The notes below the pieces were generated by a model. The model worked only from the letters and a program-made list of their open reading frames with translations, was not told the origin of the DNA and did no database searches. The position numbers were made by a program, and so were the translations under genes. From assembly GCF_037971845.1 (NCBI RefSeq), contig NZ_CP150227.1, positions 3,596,001 through 3,660,000 on the forward strand: a stretch of DNA of 64,000 nt, written 5' to 3'. Positions 8,766 to 18,335 of the stretch are shown here, in pieces (within the stretch, counting starts at the first letter, position 1; each line of letters starts with the position of its first letter). This DNA is from Paenibacillus sp. FSL R5-0766. GTDB lineage: Bacteria; Bacillota; Bacilli; Paenibacillales; Paenibacillaceae.

Positions 8766-9719
8766 TTAGTCATCCGCAACGTTGGCTTCTCCAGCCTGCT
8801 GCGAATGGCTACGATATTCGCTTGGCGCGATGCCTGTCCACCGCTTGAACTGGCGGCTGAAATGCGCATTGGTCTTATACCCAAGCATCATCGCAATATG
8901 GTCTATGTTCAGGTCGGTTTGTTTTAACAGCCGCTGCGCTTCGTTCAGAAGGGTTTCGGATAGAAACTTGCGTGGAGCGATGCCATATACCTGCCGAAAA
9001 ATTCGATTAACCTGTGACGGGCTAACGCTCAGCGATTTGGCAATGTCCTGAATCCAGGTTCGCTCACTCTCCTGAATTTCCCCGTGAAGATGGATATATC
9101 TTACCGAATCCTCAATGTGCTCAGCAATCTGATGGGCAATAGTTTCTTTTCTCGACAACGTAACGGAAGCTTGCTGAGATAACTGGCCAACCAGGGAACC
9201 AAGCAGTTCAAACACTGCGGCATGTACCTTCATTTGTTTGGAGGAAGATAACGAGTTAGACAGATGCTCTGTAGCCAGACCATACAAGGTAGACAGGGAA
9301 GAGGAGAGCCCCAGAGCCAAATTCGAATTTGCCGGATAATAGATGTCTTTGCAACGGTTAAGTTCTCTGCAAAAGGATGTATCGTGTATGCTGAAATGCA
9401 CGGAAAAATAAGTGAACCCCTCCGGTCCGGCTCCGGTGCAAGAGTGGGTCATACCCGGTCGGATGAACAGGAGGTCGCCAACCGACTGACGATAAGACTG
9501 CCCGTTGACCACCATGTTCATCTGCCCGTCCATCATCCAGTGAACTTCATACATGGAATGTTCATGAGACGGATAAGTCCAGCTGGAATCAACTTTTCTT
9601 GCATGCAGCCCCAATAATTGAAAAGACATGCGAACATCGGGTAGACGACCTAAATACACAGCATCCGAAAGCTTGGTCACAGCAAACCAACCCCCTTGTA
9701 CGATTCTATATTCCAACAT
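8766..9719 (-). CDS. AraC-family regulator, probable activator of the xylonate operon
   Basis: 317 residues. An N-terminal cupin domain (about 25-130) carries the metal- or sugar-binding pattern YPSHEHSMYEVHWMMDGQMNMVVNG and GDLLFIRPGMTHSC. A helical linker follows, then two HTH motifs near the C-terminus: DIAKSLSVSPSQVNRIFRQVYGIAPRKFL and LNIDHIAMMLGYKTNAHFSRQFKRWTGIAPSEYR. It is divergent from the FAH/ALDH/YjhG/xylosidase operon with 178 bp between starts, and a 20-bp dyad lies near the operon start, so local control is likely. The inducer (xylose, xylonate or a downstream keto acid) is unknown. Confidence 0.88.
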   Translation of the reverse strand: MLEYRIVQGGWFAVTKLSDAVYLGRLPDVRMSFQLLGLHARKVDSSWTYPSHEHSMYEVHWMMDGQMNMVVNGQSYRQSVGDLLFIRPGMTHSCTGAGPEGFTYFSVHFSIHDTSFCRELNRCKDIYYPANSNLALGLSSSLSTLYGLATEHLSNSLSSSKQMKVHAAVFELLGSLVGQLSQQASVTLSRKETIAHQIAEHIEDSVRYIHLHGEIQESERTWIQDIAKSLSVSPSQVNRIFRQVYGIAPRKFLSETLLNEAQRLLKQTDLNIDHIAMMLGYKTNAHFSRQFKRWTGIAPSEYRSHSQQAGEANVADD

Positions 9720-9836
9720 CCTGTCATCGGAGTGTCCTCGTAAATTATTTTCAGTTCAACGGATATAACCTCATCTTAACAGAAAAAAAATGCGTGAAAA
9801 GGGTAAATCGTCGGAGTGATTAGAACATCGTCATGA

Positions 9837-9856
9837 ACCATAGCCGGTGCTATGGT
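9837..9856 (+). promoter_or_regulatory. Perfect inverted repeat upstream of the xylonate operon
   Basis: Arms ACCATAGC and GCTATGGT are separated by CGGT. The repeat is 41 bp before the first start codon of the operon. The symmetry suits a dimeric repressor (GntR, LacI or TetR type) better than the direct-repeat sites of AraC proteins. No gene for such a repressor lies next to it. Confidence 0.55.
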
Positions 9857-9897
9857 AGTATTATCAACCCGATGGGGAAAAATGGAGGCAAGCTTGA

Positions 9898-10773
9898 ATG
9901 AGAATTATTCGATTTCTGGACGGACAACAGAAGTGGCTGGCAGCCGTTACGGATGATGAACAAGCGTATCGTTTGCCACAAGCAGATTTTATGACTTTGA
10001 TCCATCAAGCAAGAAAGCAGGGGATTTCTCCAGTTCAACTTGTTGAAAGCGCTTTTAAACCGTCGAACAAGTTAACTGACGATTGGACTTCCCTGCATCT
10101 AATCACTCCATTGGAAGCTCCGGAAGTATGGGCGGCGGGTGTAACTTATCAACGCAGCCGCGAAGCGCGAAATTATGAAGCAACCGAAGGCAAGCTGGAT
10201 GCAAAGACCTTTTACGATAAAGTTTATGATGCCGAAAGACCGGAGATCTTTTTTAAATCTACAGCTGCCCGCACCGTCGGGCCCAATGAGGCTGTCACAC
10301 TTCGCAGCGATTCCAATTGGCAGATCCCGGAGCCTGAGCTGGGGTTAGTGCTTGCCGCGGATGGCAGCATTGTGGGATACATTGTTGGCAATGACATGAG
10401 CTGCCGCGATATTGAAGGGGAAAACCCGCTGTATCTGCCGCAAGCAAAAATGTGGCGCAATTCCTGCTCGATAGGTCCATCCATTCGTCTAGCGGAAACG
10501 GTGCAGGATCCATATGCGTTCAGCATCGTTTGCGAAATATATCGCGAAAGTGAAATAGTTGTCAAAAGCGAGGCAAGCACAAGTGAGTTAAACCGAAAAC
10601 TCGATGAACTGGTCTCCTTTCTGGCCAGAGATAACGATTTGTTTGACGGTACGGTGTTATTGACAGGCACAAGCATCGTGCCACCCAATGATTTTACACT
10701 TGCACCCGGGGACCGCATTGAAATATCCATTAGCGATATCGGGACACTTATTAATCCAGTCATTTCAAACTAA
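9898..10773 (+). CDS. Fumarylacetoacetate hydrolase-family protein, probable 2-keto-3-deoxy-D-xylonate dehydratase
   Basis: 291 residues. The FAH fold metal site is visible as Glu145 and Glu147 in EPELGLVLAADG and Asp166 in VGNDMSCRDIEGENPLYLPQAK, the conserved core of the family. Start ATG 9898 lies 9 nt after GGAGG. FAH proteins cleave or dehydrate 2-keto acids; XylX of the Caulobacter Weimberg pathway, which turns 2-keto-3-deoxyxylonate into 2-oxoglutarate semialdehyde, belongs to this superfamily. Here the gene is followed directly by a semialdehyde dehydrogenase and a xylonate dehydratase, which supports that role. The assignment rests on context and remains inference; a different ketodeoxy sugar acid is possible. 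Confidence 0.8.
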   Translation: MRIIRFLDGQQKWLAAVTDDEQAYRLPQADFMTLIHQARKQGISPVQLVESAFKPSNKLTDDWTSLHLITPLEAPEVWAAGVTYQRSREARNYEATEGKLDAKTFYDKVYDAERPEIFFKSTAARTVGPNEAVTLRSDSNWQIPEPELGLVLAADGSIVGYIVGNDMSCRDIEGENPLYLPQAKMWRNSCSIGPSIRLAETVQDPYAFSIVCEIYRESEIVVKSEASTSELNRKLDELVSFLARDNDLFDGTVLLTGTSIVPPNDFTLAPGDRIEISISDIGTLINPVISN

Positions 10774-10794
10774 TGTACAAGGAGGATGAATGCA

Positions 10795-12261
10795 ATGACC
10801 ACATTTCAGGTAGAGCAGACATACAGCAATTACATTAACGGAGAATGGGTGAAGGCGACATCCGGCGAAACCGAACCGAGCATCAACCCGGCGAATCGGA
10901 AGGAGGTAGTTGGCTACGTACCCACCTCAGGCGTAGAGGATCTGAACCGGGCTGTTGCAGCCGCGAAGGAAGCAGCAAAAGATTGGCGGAGGTTATCGGG
11001 CGCGGAACGCGGAAACTATCTATTTCAAGCAGCCAATGTGCTGGAACGCCGGGCCGATGAAGTTGCAGAGGCGATGACCAGGGAAATGGGCAAAACACTC
11101 CCAGAAGCTAAAGGAGAGACACTGCGCGGTGTAGCAATCTTAAGGTATTACGCTGGAGAAGGCATGCGAAAAACCGGTGATGTCATTCCATCAACGGACA
11201 GCGAAGCACTGATGTTTACGACCCGCGTACCCCTTGGCGTTGTAGGGGTTATTGCTCCTTGGAATTTCCCGGTAGCCATTCCGATTTGGAAAACGGCTCC
11301 GGCCTTAATTTACGGCAATACGGTTGTGTTGAAGCCTGCTCAGGAAACTGCGGTCACTGCAGCTAAAGTAATGGAGTGTTTTGAAGAGGCGGGCATTCCG
11401 GCAGGCGTTCTTAATCTGGTATGCGGCAGAGGCTCAGTGATCGGATCTGCACTTGCTGAGCATCCGGATGTGGGCGGAATAACGTTCACAGGCTCCAATG
11501 AAGTGGGCAAACGGGTCGGAGGCGCAGCACTGGCACGTGGGGCCAAGTATCAACTTGAAATGGGTGGGAAAAACCCGATTATTATCGCGGCTGACGCTGA
11601 CCTCGATTTGGCTGTGGAAGCCACAATCAGCGGTGGGTTGAAATCGACCGGGCAAAAATGTACGGCCACCAGCAAGGTCATTATTGAACGAAAAGTATAC
11701 GATGCCTTCAAAGAAAAGCTGCTCTCGCAAATCCAGGAAATCCGGCTTGGTGACGGCATGTCTTCTGGAAGCTGGATGGGTCCATGTGCAAGCGAAGGAC
11801 AGCTCAATACCGTGCTGAGTTATATTCAAAAAGGCCAAGATGAAGGTGCCGTTCTGCTCACTGGCGGAAAAAGAGGGGACGGTCCGGGACTGGAAGAGGG
11901 ATTCTATGTGCAGCCGACCGTATTTGAAGGGGTCGAATCCCATATGTCCATCGCCCGGGAAGAAATCTTTGGCCCGGTTCTGGCCTTGATTGCGGTAGAT
12001 TCCCTGGAGGAAGCGATCGAAGCGGCTAATGATAGCGATTATGGCTTGAGTGCTTCCATCTATACACAGAACGTCGGAGCCATGTTGTCTTTCATCCGGG
12101 ACATGGATGCAGGACTGGTCAGAATTAATGCAGAAACAGCCGGCGTAGAGCTGCAGGCTCCGTTTGGCGGTATGAAGATGTCAAGTTCACACTCCAGAGA
12201 ACAGGGGCAAGCGGCTATCGAGTTTTTCACGGCCATCAAAACGGTCTTTGTGAAGTCATAA
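10795..12261 (+). CDS. Aldehyde dehydrogenase, probable 2-oxoglutarate semialdehyde dehydrogenase
   Basis: 488 residues from ATG 10795, preferred to ATG 10786 because AAGGAGG (10779-10785) would abut the earlier codon. The fold is a standard [19 protein letters not shown] near the N-terminus, [23 protein letters not shown] (NAD-binding loop and catalytic Asn), GSNEVGKRV, general base Glu255 (LEMGGKNP) and nucleophile Cys289 (GQKCTATS). [11 protein letters not shown] occurs near the C-terminus. It oxidises 2-oxoglutarate semialdehyde to 2-oxoglutarate in oxidative pentose and hexarate pathways. It lies 21 bp after the FAH gene and 16 bp before yjhG. Succinate semialdehyde is an alternative substrate. 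Confidence 0.88.
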   Translation: MTTFQVEQTYSNYINGEWVKATSGETEPSINPANRKEVVGYVPTSGVEDLNRAVAAAKEAAKDWRRLSGAERGNYLFQAANVLERRADEVAEAMTREMGKTLPEAKGETLRGVAILRYYAGEGMRKTGDVIPSTDSEALMFTTRVPLGVVGVIAPWNFPVAIPIWKTAPALIYGNTVVLKPAQETAVTAAKVMECFEEAGIPAGVLNLVCGRGSVIGSALAEHPDVGGITFTGSNEVGKRVGGAALARGAKYQLEMGGKNPIIIAADADLDLAVEATISGGLKSTGQKCTATSKVIIERKVYDAFKEKLLSQIQEIRLGDGMSSGSWMGPCASEGQLNTVLSYIQKGQDEGAVLLTGGKRGDGPGLEEGFYVQPTVFEGVESHMSIAREEIFGPVLALIAVDSLEEAIEAANDSDYGLSASIYTQNVGAMLSFIRDMDAGLVRINAETAGVELQAPFGGMKMSSSHSREQGQAAIEFFTAIKTVFVKS

Positions 12262-12277
12262 ACTGTGGGAGGCTATC

Positions 12278-14254
12278 ATGTACGAACAGATTACGTCGAT
12301 TATGGGAGAGACCGCATCCAACTGCTTCGATATCATAGCCCATGCTCCAGGGGCTGCAGGACGTCTGCCTCTAACGGATGATTTGCTGCGGAATGCTCCA
12401 AGCGGCGACTTGTTTGGCATGTCCCAGAATGTTGGAATGGGCTGGAAGCCCGGGGATTTGAACGGAAAACAATTTCTGATCTTGAGTACACAAGGTGGCA
12501 TACGCAATGAAGACGGCAGCCCGGCAGCGCTCGGTTACCATACCGGCCACTGGGAGGTCGGCCTACTGATGAAGGCTGCCGCAGAGGAACTCTCAAGCCG
12601 GGGAGGAATCCCGTTTGCTGGATATGTCAGCGATCCGTGTGACGGCAGATCACAGGGGACAACCGGCATGTTTGACTCGCTTCCGTACCGGAACGATGCC
12701 GCTATGGTATTTCGCAGACTGATTCGCTCGCTGCCAACGCGTAAAGGTGTTCTTGGTGTCGCCACTTGTGACAAAGGTCTTCCAGCGATGATGCTCGCGC
12801 TTGCCGGCATGCCGCAATTGCCTGGTGTAATCGTTCCCGGTGGCGTCACACTTCCGCCTACCGATGGAGAGGACGCCGGTAAAATTCAGACCATCGGTGC
12901 ACGTTACGTCAACGGGGAACTTTCTCTGGAAATGGCGTCCGATTTAGGATGCCGAGCTTGTGCTACACCGGGAGGAGGCTGTCAGTTTTTAGGTACCGCG
13001 GCTACGGCCCAGGTTGTAGCAGAGGCTCTGGGTATGACAGTGCCACATGCCGCGCTTGCCCCTTCCGGTCAGCCCATCTGGTTTGAAATGGCACGCCAAT
13101 CGTCACGTGCACTCATCCATATGGAGTCTCAGGGGATGAGAATGGGAGACATTGTCACGGATGCATCCATTCGCAATGCGATGACCGTTCATGCCGCGTT
13201 TGGCGGATCGACCAATCTGCTTCTTCACATACCGGCGATTGCCCATGCCGCCGGTTTAACCGTACCCACGGTACAGGACTGGATACAGGTTAACAAAAAT
13301 GTTCCAAGGCTGGTTAGTGCTCTGCCAAACGGACCGATCTTTTATCCGACCATACGTGTCTTTCAGGCCGGAGGTGTACCGGAGGTCATGCTACACCTCA
13401 GACAGCTTGGTCTGTTGGATGAGTCTGTACCAACCGTTACAGGTACTTCATTGGGTCAGGTACTGGATTGGTGGGAATCGTCGGAACGGCGTCATCTCAT
13501 GCGGAAGCAGTTAAAAGAGCAGGACGGCATTGATCCGGACAGTGTCATCATGAGTGTAGAGCACGCTCAGCGGCTTGGAATCTCTTCCACCGTAACATTT
13601 CCAACCGGGAATATCGCTCCGGAAGGTTCTGTCATCAAATCCACCTCTATTGATCCTGCTGTGCTGGATGAGCATGGTGTATACCGTCATCGTGGCAGAG
13701 CAAAGGTGTTTACCACCGAACGTGAGGCAATCCATGCGATTAAGACCGGAGGTATTCTGGCTGGCGACGTTGTTGTGCTTCTTGGGCGAGGTCCATCGGG
13801 AACCGGGATGGAGGAGACGTACCAGCTTACATCTGCGCTTAAACATTTGCCTTTTGGCAAATACGTGTCACTGATTACGGATGCCCGGTTCTCCGGTGTT
13901 TCCACCGGAGCGTGCTTTGGTCATGTTGGCCCTGAAGCGCTGGCAGGCGGACCAATTGGCAAGCTGCGGAACGGAGATCTGATTGACATCGTGGTTGATC
14001 GTAACACGCTGGAGGGCAGCATTAACTTTGTCGGAGAAGGAGAGCTGGCGTTTTCGCCGGAAGAAGGTGCTCTCATCCTGGCACAAAGGTCCTTCCATCC
14101 GGATATGAGGCCTGATGAAGCTTTGCCGGATGATACAAAGCTCTGGGCTGCATTGCAATCGGTCAGCGGTGGGACTTGGAGAGGGAATGTATATGATGTA
14201 GAGCGGATAATAACCGCCCTGGAAGCCGGCAAAAAAGCGCTGGGCTGGTACTGA
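12278..14254 (+). CDS. yjhG: D-xylonate dehydratase, YjhG type (IlvD/Edd superfamily)
   Basis: 658 residues, the length of Escherichia coli YjhG (about 655), and recognisably similar along the whole chain: [82 protein letters not shown] and [24 protein letters not shown]. The putative Fe-S ligands are Cys121, Cys164 and Cys235. The enzyme removes water from D-xylonate to give 2-keto-3-deoxy-D-xylonate in the cytoplasm. The start follows GGGAGG. E. coli pairs YjhG with an aldolase (Dahms route). Here an FAH protein and a semialdehyde dehydrogenase precede it, so the product should go to 2-oxoglutarate. Confidence 0.93.
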   Translation: MYEQITSIMGETASNCFDIIAHAPGAAGRLPLTDDLLRNAPSGDLFGMSQNVGMGWKPGDLNGKQFLILSTQGGIRNEDGSPAALGYHTGHWEVGLLMKAAAEELSSRGGIPFAGYVSDPCDGRSQGTTGMFDSLPYRNDAAMVFRRLIRSLPTRKGVLGVATCDKGLPAMMLALAGMPQLPGVIVPGGVTLPPTDGEDAGKIQTIGARYVNGELSLEMASDLGCRACATPGGGCQFLGTAATAQVVAEALGMTVPHAALAPSGQPIWFEMARQSSRALIHMESQGMRMGDIVTDASIRNAMTVHAAFGGSTNLLLHIPAIAHAAGLTVPTVQDWIQVNKNVPRLVSALPNGPIFYPTIRVFQAGGVPEVMLHLRQLGLLDESVPTVTGTSLGQVLDWWESSERRHLMRKQLKEQDGIDPDSVIMSVEHAQRLGISSTVTFPTGNIAPEGSVIKSTSIDPAVLDEHGVYRHRGRAKVFTTEREAIHAIKTGGILAGDVVVLLGRGPSGTGMEETYQLTSALKHLPFGKYVSLITDARFSGVSTGACFGHVGPEALAGGPIGKLRNGDLIDIVVDRNTLEGSINFVGEGELAFSPEEGALILAQRSFHPDMRPDEALPDDTKLWAALQSVSGGTWRGNVYDVERIITALEAGKKALGWY

Positions 14255-14316
14255 TATCCACCTTTTGTGTATCTGTTGTTGTACAGATCATTACTTTCAT
14301 ACCGGAGGTTTCTTCC

Positions 14317-15903
14317 ATGAATAAGATCCAGAAAATGATCACCAATCCCATCCTTCCCGGTTTCCATCCTGATCCGTCCATCTGCCGAGCAGGGGAGGAT
14401 TATTATATCGCCACTTCCACCTTTGAATGGTTCCCTGGTGTACGGATTCACCATTCCCGGGATCTGGTTCATTGGCGGCCCATCGCTTCTCCGCTGACTC
14501 GTGTAACGCAGTTGAACATGGAGGGCAACATTAATTCCGGAGGCGTATGGGCACCCTGTCTTAGTTACAACAACGGTGTGTTTTACCTGATCTACACCGA
14601 TGTCAAAAGCCGGGTAGGCGCTTTTAAAGATACCCACAATTACCTTGTGACAGCAACGGATATCGAGGGCCCTTGGTCCGATCCGGTGTATCTGAACAGC
14701 AGCGGTTTTGATCCTTCCCTGTTTCATGATGAAGACGGGCGTAAGTGGCTGGTCAATATGATATGGGATCACCGTAAGGGCAAAAATCGGTTTGCAGGCA
14801 TCGTTCTTCAGGAATATTCTGTCCAGGAACATAAGCTGATCGGACCGGCCATGAACATATTTAAGGGAACAGAACTAGGCCTGACCGAAGCACCCCACCT
14901 GTACAAACACAACGACTATTATTATCTCATTACGGCTGAAGGTGGAACCGGTTATGAGCATGCGGTTACCTCAGCACGTTCCCGTACGTTACAAGGTCCT
15001 TATGAGGTCGATCCTGCCAATCCGATCCTCACTTCATACGGCAGACCGGATTTAGCTCTGCAAAAGGCAGGCCACGGTAGTCTGGTCGAAACGCATACCG
15101 GCGAATGGTACATGGCTCATCTGGTCGGACGACCCGTTCAGCGCAAATATTGCATTCTTGGACGTGAGACCGCACTTCAGCTATGTACGTGGAGTGAGGA
15201 CGGCTGGCTGAGACTTGCGAGCGGTGACCGATATCCGGAGGTTCAGGTGCCTGCACCAATGATCCAGTCCCATCCGTTTGAGCCGATTGCTGAAATGGAT
15301 CATTTCGATCACTTTGAGCTTCGGCATGATTGGAATACACTTCGCATTCCACCCGATTCGACTTGGCTCAGCTTGACGGAACGTCCCGGTTACTTACGCT
15401 TGCACGGCATGGAGTCGATGAGTTCAACGCACAGGCAAAGCATGATCGCACGGAGACTTCAGGCCTTGGAGTGTGAAGCCGAGACGTGTCTGGAATTTGC
15501 GCCGGACCATCCACAGCAAATGGCCGGATTGATTTTGTACTACGATACCCAGGACTATCTCTACTTACGTGTAACTTATCATGAAGAGAAAGGGCTCTGC
15601 CTGGGGATTATTCAGTCCAAATACGGGGTATACGACGAACTGCTGGAGGATATTCCGCTAGAGTTGGTGAGCACGCTTCGTTTAAAGGCTGTGGTGGATC
15701 AAGATCGCGCCCGCTTTTATTATGCGTTAAATAGCGATTCATCCTGGAATACAGCAGGCGGGTGGATTGATATCACACATCTGTCCGATGAATCTCCGGA
15801 GTATATCCGGTTTACGGGAACCTATATCGGTCTTTGTGTGCAGGATCTTGGTGGAACCCGAAAACATGCCGATTTTGACTATTTTATGTATAAGGAAATA
15901 TAG
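14317..15903 (+). CDS. xynB: GH43 beta-1,4-xylosidase
   Basis: 528 residues with the classic GH43 xylosidase opening NPILPGFHPDPSICRAGEDYYIATSTFEWFPGVRIHHSRDL. The catalytic residues are base Asp19 (HPDPS), Asp132 (GFDPSLFHDED) and acid Glu191 (LTEAPHLYK). A C-terminal beta-sandwich (about 330-528) with YLRLHGMESM, GLILYYDTQDYLYLRV and FTGTYIGLCVQDLGG closes the active site in this family. There is no signal peptide, so it cleaves xylose from imported xylo-oligosaccharides inside the cell. It is the last gene of the xylonate operon, 62 bp after yjhG behind GGAGG, which links xylan breakdown with oxidative xylose use. Confidence 0.93.
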   Translation: MNKIQKMITNPILPGFHPDPSICRAGEDYYIATSTFEWFPGVRIHHSRDLVHWRPIASPLTRVTQLNMEGNINSGGVWAPCLSYNNGVFYLIYTDVKSRVGAFKDTHNYLVTATDIEGPWSDPVYLNSSGFDPSLFHDEDGRKWLVNMIWDHRKGKNRFAGIVLQEYSVQEHKLIGPAMNIFKGTELGLTEAPHLYKHNDYYYLITAEGGTGYEHAVTSARSRTLQGPYEVDPANPILTSYGRPDLALQKAGHGSLVETHTGEWYMAHLVGRPVQRKYCILGRETALQLCTWSEDGWLRLASGDRYPEVQVPAPMIQSHPFEPIAEMDHFDHFELRHDWNTLRIPPDSTWLSLTERPGYLRLHGMESMSSTHRQSMIARRLQALECEAETCLEFAPDHPQQMAGLILYYDTQDYLYLRVTYHEEKGLCLGIIQSKYGVYDELLEDIPLELVSTLRLKAVVDQDRARFYYALNSDSSWNTAGGWIDITHLSDESPEYIRFTGTYIGLCVQDLGGTRKHADFDYFMYKEI

Positions 15904-15922
15904 CATGCTGTGAGTTTATTGA

Positions 15923-15962
15923 GATAAGCCAGAGCCCCTTGTGATGGGGGCTCTGGCTTATC
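15923..15962. terminator. Long hairpin ending the xylonate operon
   Basis: The arms GATAAGCCAGAGCCCC and GGGGCTCTGGCTTATC are fully complementary, but no T run follows. It probably stabilises the mRNA end or terminates inefficiently. Confidence 0.65.
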
Positions 15963-16043
15963 CTAATAGGGATGAATAACTACATAATAATATGATATTA
16001 TGTTTGTCGGTAACAGGTCGAATATAATAGTTGGAGGTATATT

Positions 16044-16397
16044 ATGAATTTATATAAAGTTATTGAACCCCATAATTCAAACTATCCTGATCCCATCGTT
16101 TTAGCTAAAGGAGATACGATCCTATATGGGAGAGAAGATACTGAATTCCCCAACTGGATTTTCTGTGAATCCTTGCATTCTAAAAAATGCGGCTGGGTAC
16201 CGAAGCAAATATTAAGCACTCCCAATGAAGAAGAGATCGCAACTGCATTATCAGACTATTCTGCACACGAATTAACCGTAAAACCCGGTATCATCGTTAC
16301 AAAAGAATTTGAACTAAATGAATGGAGTTTTGTTCATACCGCAGAGGGTGAGAAGGGCTGGTTGCCAAACAAGGTATTGACTCCATCGGAATTATAA
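16044..16397 (+). CDS. Small cytoplasmic protein with two SH3-like repeats
   Basis: 117 residues, no signal peptide. Two SH3-like halves can be read: YKVIEPHNSNYPDPIVLAKGD ... NWIFCESLHSKKCGWVPKQIL and SDYSAHELTVKPGIIVTKEFELNEWSFVHTAEGEKGWLPNKVL. Each ends in a G-W-[VL]-P strand, the usual fifth strand of an SH3 barrel. Start ATG 16044 follows GGAGG by 7 nt. Proteins of this type occur beside many unrelated Firmicute genes, and their ligand is not known to me. It stands alone between two hairpins. Confidence 0.75.
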   Translation: MNLYKVIEPHNSNYPDPIVLAKGDTILYGREDTEFPNWIFCESLHSKKCGWVPKQILSTPNEEEIATALSDYSAHELTVKPGIIVTKEFELNEWSFVHTAEGEKGWLPNKVLTPSEL

Positions 16398-16471
16398 TCG
16401 AAGGCATAGAGAAACTTACTCTGCATCATAATTGGATTGTTTCGCAGTTGTAATGGTCTCGTTCGTAATTA

Positions 16472-16527
16472 GGCATGCATCTACCTTGAGGATTTTATTC
16501 CTCTCGTGTAAATGCATGCCTGTTTTT
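16472..16527 (+). terminator. Two-storey terminator after the SH3 gene
   Basis: Outer stem GGCATGCAT / ATGCATGCC encloses inner stem GAGGA / TCCTC and is followed by a run of seven Ts. It points to the plus strand. Confidence 0.75.
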
Positions 16528-16679
16528 TTATTTGTGCTGTAAATCCCTTGTGATTTTGCGTCCCGTTGGTGTCTGGGCATGACCCTGAGTAATCAGGAGC
16601 ATCTGCTCCATCTGCAACTGGCCTGTTATCTAAAGCAGACATATCGTTCATCGTGATATTTAAATCAACTTACGCGAAA

Positions 16680-17293
16680 TCACGCCTCAAACTTGTCACC
16701 CACATAATGAAAAGAGTGAATATGCGTTTTGGTGAGTTCAATTACGTTTTTGATAAATGCCTCGCGTGATTCACGATATCCGCTTAATATCCAATTGTTT
16801 AATAGTCCAAAAAAACCGTAGGCGGTATAGTACTTGAAATAATCCATATTAACTGGGGAGTTGTTGATCGTCTCAAAGACAAATTGCTCCTGATAGATTT
16901 TGAGTATGGTTTGTGGAAAGCCTGTGTGTAGACCGGGTAACGTATCATCGTATTGAATCAGTTCGAAGAAGTCACGGTGCTCGTAGATATAATCCACGAT
17001 TTGAAAAGATTCGGCATCCAGCTTGTTTGTTGAGACCTTTTGACCATGCCAATAGGGTTTGCCTACTGCGCCCCTCAATCCTTCGAGTGTCATAGTCAAC
17101 AACTCTTCGGCGAAAATATATTTATCCTGGTAGTGTAAATAAAACGTGCTGCGATTATAACCCGCCTGATCAACGATGTCTTTGACAGAAACACCATGGA
17201 ATCCTTTTTCTTAATGAGCTGAATCAGAGCGGTTTTTAGGTGCTCCTTGGTTCGATTACGATGTTGAGATGTCACAGTAAGTTCATTATTCAT
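16680..17293 (-). pseudogene. TetR-family repressor gene with a single-base frameshift
   Basis: Two minus-strand frames join to one TetR protein of about 204 residues. The first gives an N-terminal stretch ending ALIQLIKKK; the second continues HGVSVKDIVDQAGYNRSTFYLHYQDK, a normal TetR helix-turn-helix, and then AEELLTMTLEGLRGAV and the ligand domain to 16680. Total length 614 nt is one short of 205 codons, which fits loss of one base in the AAAAAGGATTCC stretch at about 17200-17210; a restored G gives KKKGFHGVSV. As read, translation stops after 65 residues, before a functional HTH. The rest of the gene is intact, so the mutation is recent or a sequencing error. It is divergent from the SDR gene, with a perfect operator between them. 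Confidence 0.88.
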
Positions 17294-17330
17294 TCAAAAA
17301 AACTCCTATAAATATAGACATAGTTTTATA

Positions 17331-17353
17331 AAGTGTCTACGAGGTAGACACTT
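17331..17353 (+). promoter_or_regulatory. Perfect palindrome, probable operator of the TetR protein
   Basis: Arms AAGTGTCTAC and GTAGACACTT with spacer GAG lie between the divergent tetR and SDR genes. A related half, TATAGACA, is at 17313. TetR dimers bind such dyads to repress both directions. Confidence 0.8.
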
Positions 17354-17469
17354 GGTCACATCTTAATGATTGGATTGTTACAATTTTAAGCATAGAATTA
17401 GTTTTGTAAACATCATATAGCACTATTTATATAGGCGCTATTCAAAATATTATACTGGGGGATTTATTC

Positions 17470-18207
17470 ATGGGCAAACTTCAAGATAAAGTTGCAGTCA
17501 TCACAGGAGGAGCATCCGGGATTGGTGCAGCAACAGCTCGCTTATTCGTTTCCGAAGGAGCTAAAGTGGTCTTGGTGGATCTGAATGAAGAAAAAGGCAA
17601 GGCGTTTGAGCAGGAACTGAAAGCGCTTAAAGCAGAGGCTCTCTTTATTAAAGCAAACATAACAAGTGAAGAAGAGGTTTCTGAGATTTTCAAACAAACC
17701 GTAGAAGCATTTGGTCAAGTCGATATCGTATTCAACAATGCGGGAATCGGACGTGTTCATCCGACGCATGAGCTTGATTATGCCGAATGGCGCAATACGG
17801 TCAATGTTGATCTGGACGGCGTTTTCTTGGTTGCACGTGAATCGATTCGCGAAATGCTCAAAATTGGTGGAGGTACAATCGTTAACACGGCGTCCATGTA
17901 CGGATGGGTTGGTTCGCCTGGTTCAGCAGCCTATAATGCAGCTAAAGGCGGCGTTGTGAACCTGACTCGTTCGCTCGCGCTGGAGTATGCTGAGCAGAAT
18001 ATTCGGGTGAACTCCCTTTGCCCTGGCTTCATCGATACACCGATTATTCCGGAAGAGAGCAAACAAGCACTTTCTGCGGCAACACCAATGAAACGTCTGG
18101 GTCAAGCAGAAGAGATGGCCAAAGCCGTTCTGTTCCTAGCTAGTGACGATTCTTCATATATGACAGGAAATAGCCTGATCATAGATGGAGGATACACCGC
18201 TCAATAA
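17470..18207 (+). CDS. Short-chain dehydrogenase/reductase (glucose 1-dehydrogenase-like)
   Basis: 245 residues of classical SDR. The cofactor motif is TGGASGIG (12-19), NNAG is at 89-92, and the catalytic triad is Ser142, Tyr155 and Lys159 (YNAAK). DLNEEKG after strand 2 has the Asp that favours NAD. The ending SSYMTGNSLIIDGGYTAQ is typical. Start ATG follows GGGGG by about 8 nt. It would oxidise a sugar or alcohol or reduce a ketone. It is controlled by the divergent TetR gene, which is broken here, so expression may be constitutive. Caulobacter xylose dehydrogenase XylB is an SDR of this size, so a link with the xylonate operon 1.5 kb away is possible but unproven. Confidence 0.88.
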   Translation: MGKLQDKVAVITGGASGIGAATARLFVSEGAKVVLVDLNEEKGKAFEQELKALKAEALFIKANITSEEEVSEIFKQTVEAFGQVDIVFNNAGIGRVHPTHELDYAEWRNTVNVDLDGVFLVARESIREMLKIGGGTIVNTASMYGWVGSPGSAAYNAAKGGVVNLTRSLALEYAEQNIRVNSLCPGFIDTPIIPEESKQALSAATPMKRLGQAEEMAKAVLFLASDDSSYMTGNSLIIDGGYTAQ

Positions 18208-18248
18208 GTACAGCAATTATCGAAGCACACAATGAACATAGTTCCATT

Positions 18249-18277
18249 AAAAGTCGCTATTTCAGCGGCTTTTTTTA
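18249..18277 (+). terminator. Terminator after the SDR gene
   Basis: AAAGTCGCT / AGCGGCTTT (one G-U) with loop ATTTC, then a T run. Confidence 0.8.
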
Positions 18278-18335
18278 TTGTATTGGTATAAGAGCTGTTC
18301 CCAAGCCAAGGACAACTGGCAAACAGCGAGTTTAG

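Noticed and set aside
10044..10057. cre-like TGAAAGCGCTTTTA
   Set aside because: It lies inside the FAH coding region and lacks the conserved C near the 3' end; an intragenic cre is possible, but there is no further support.
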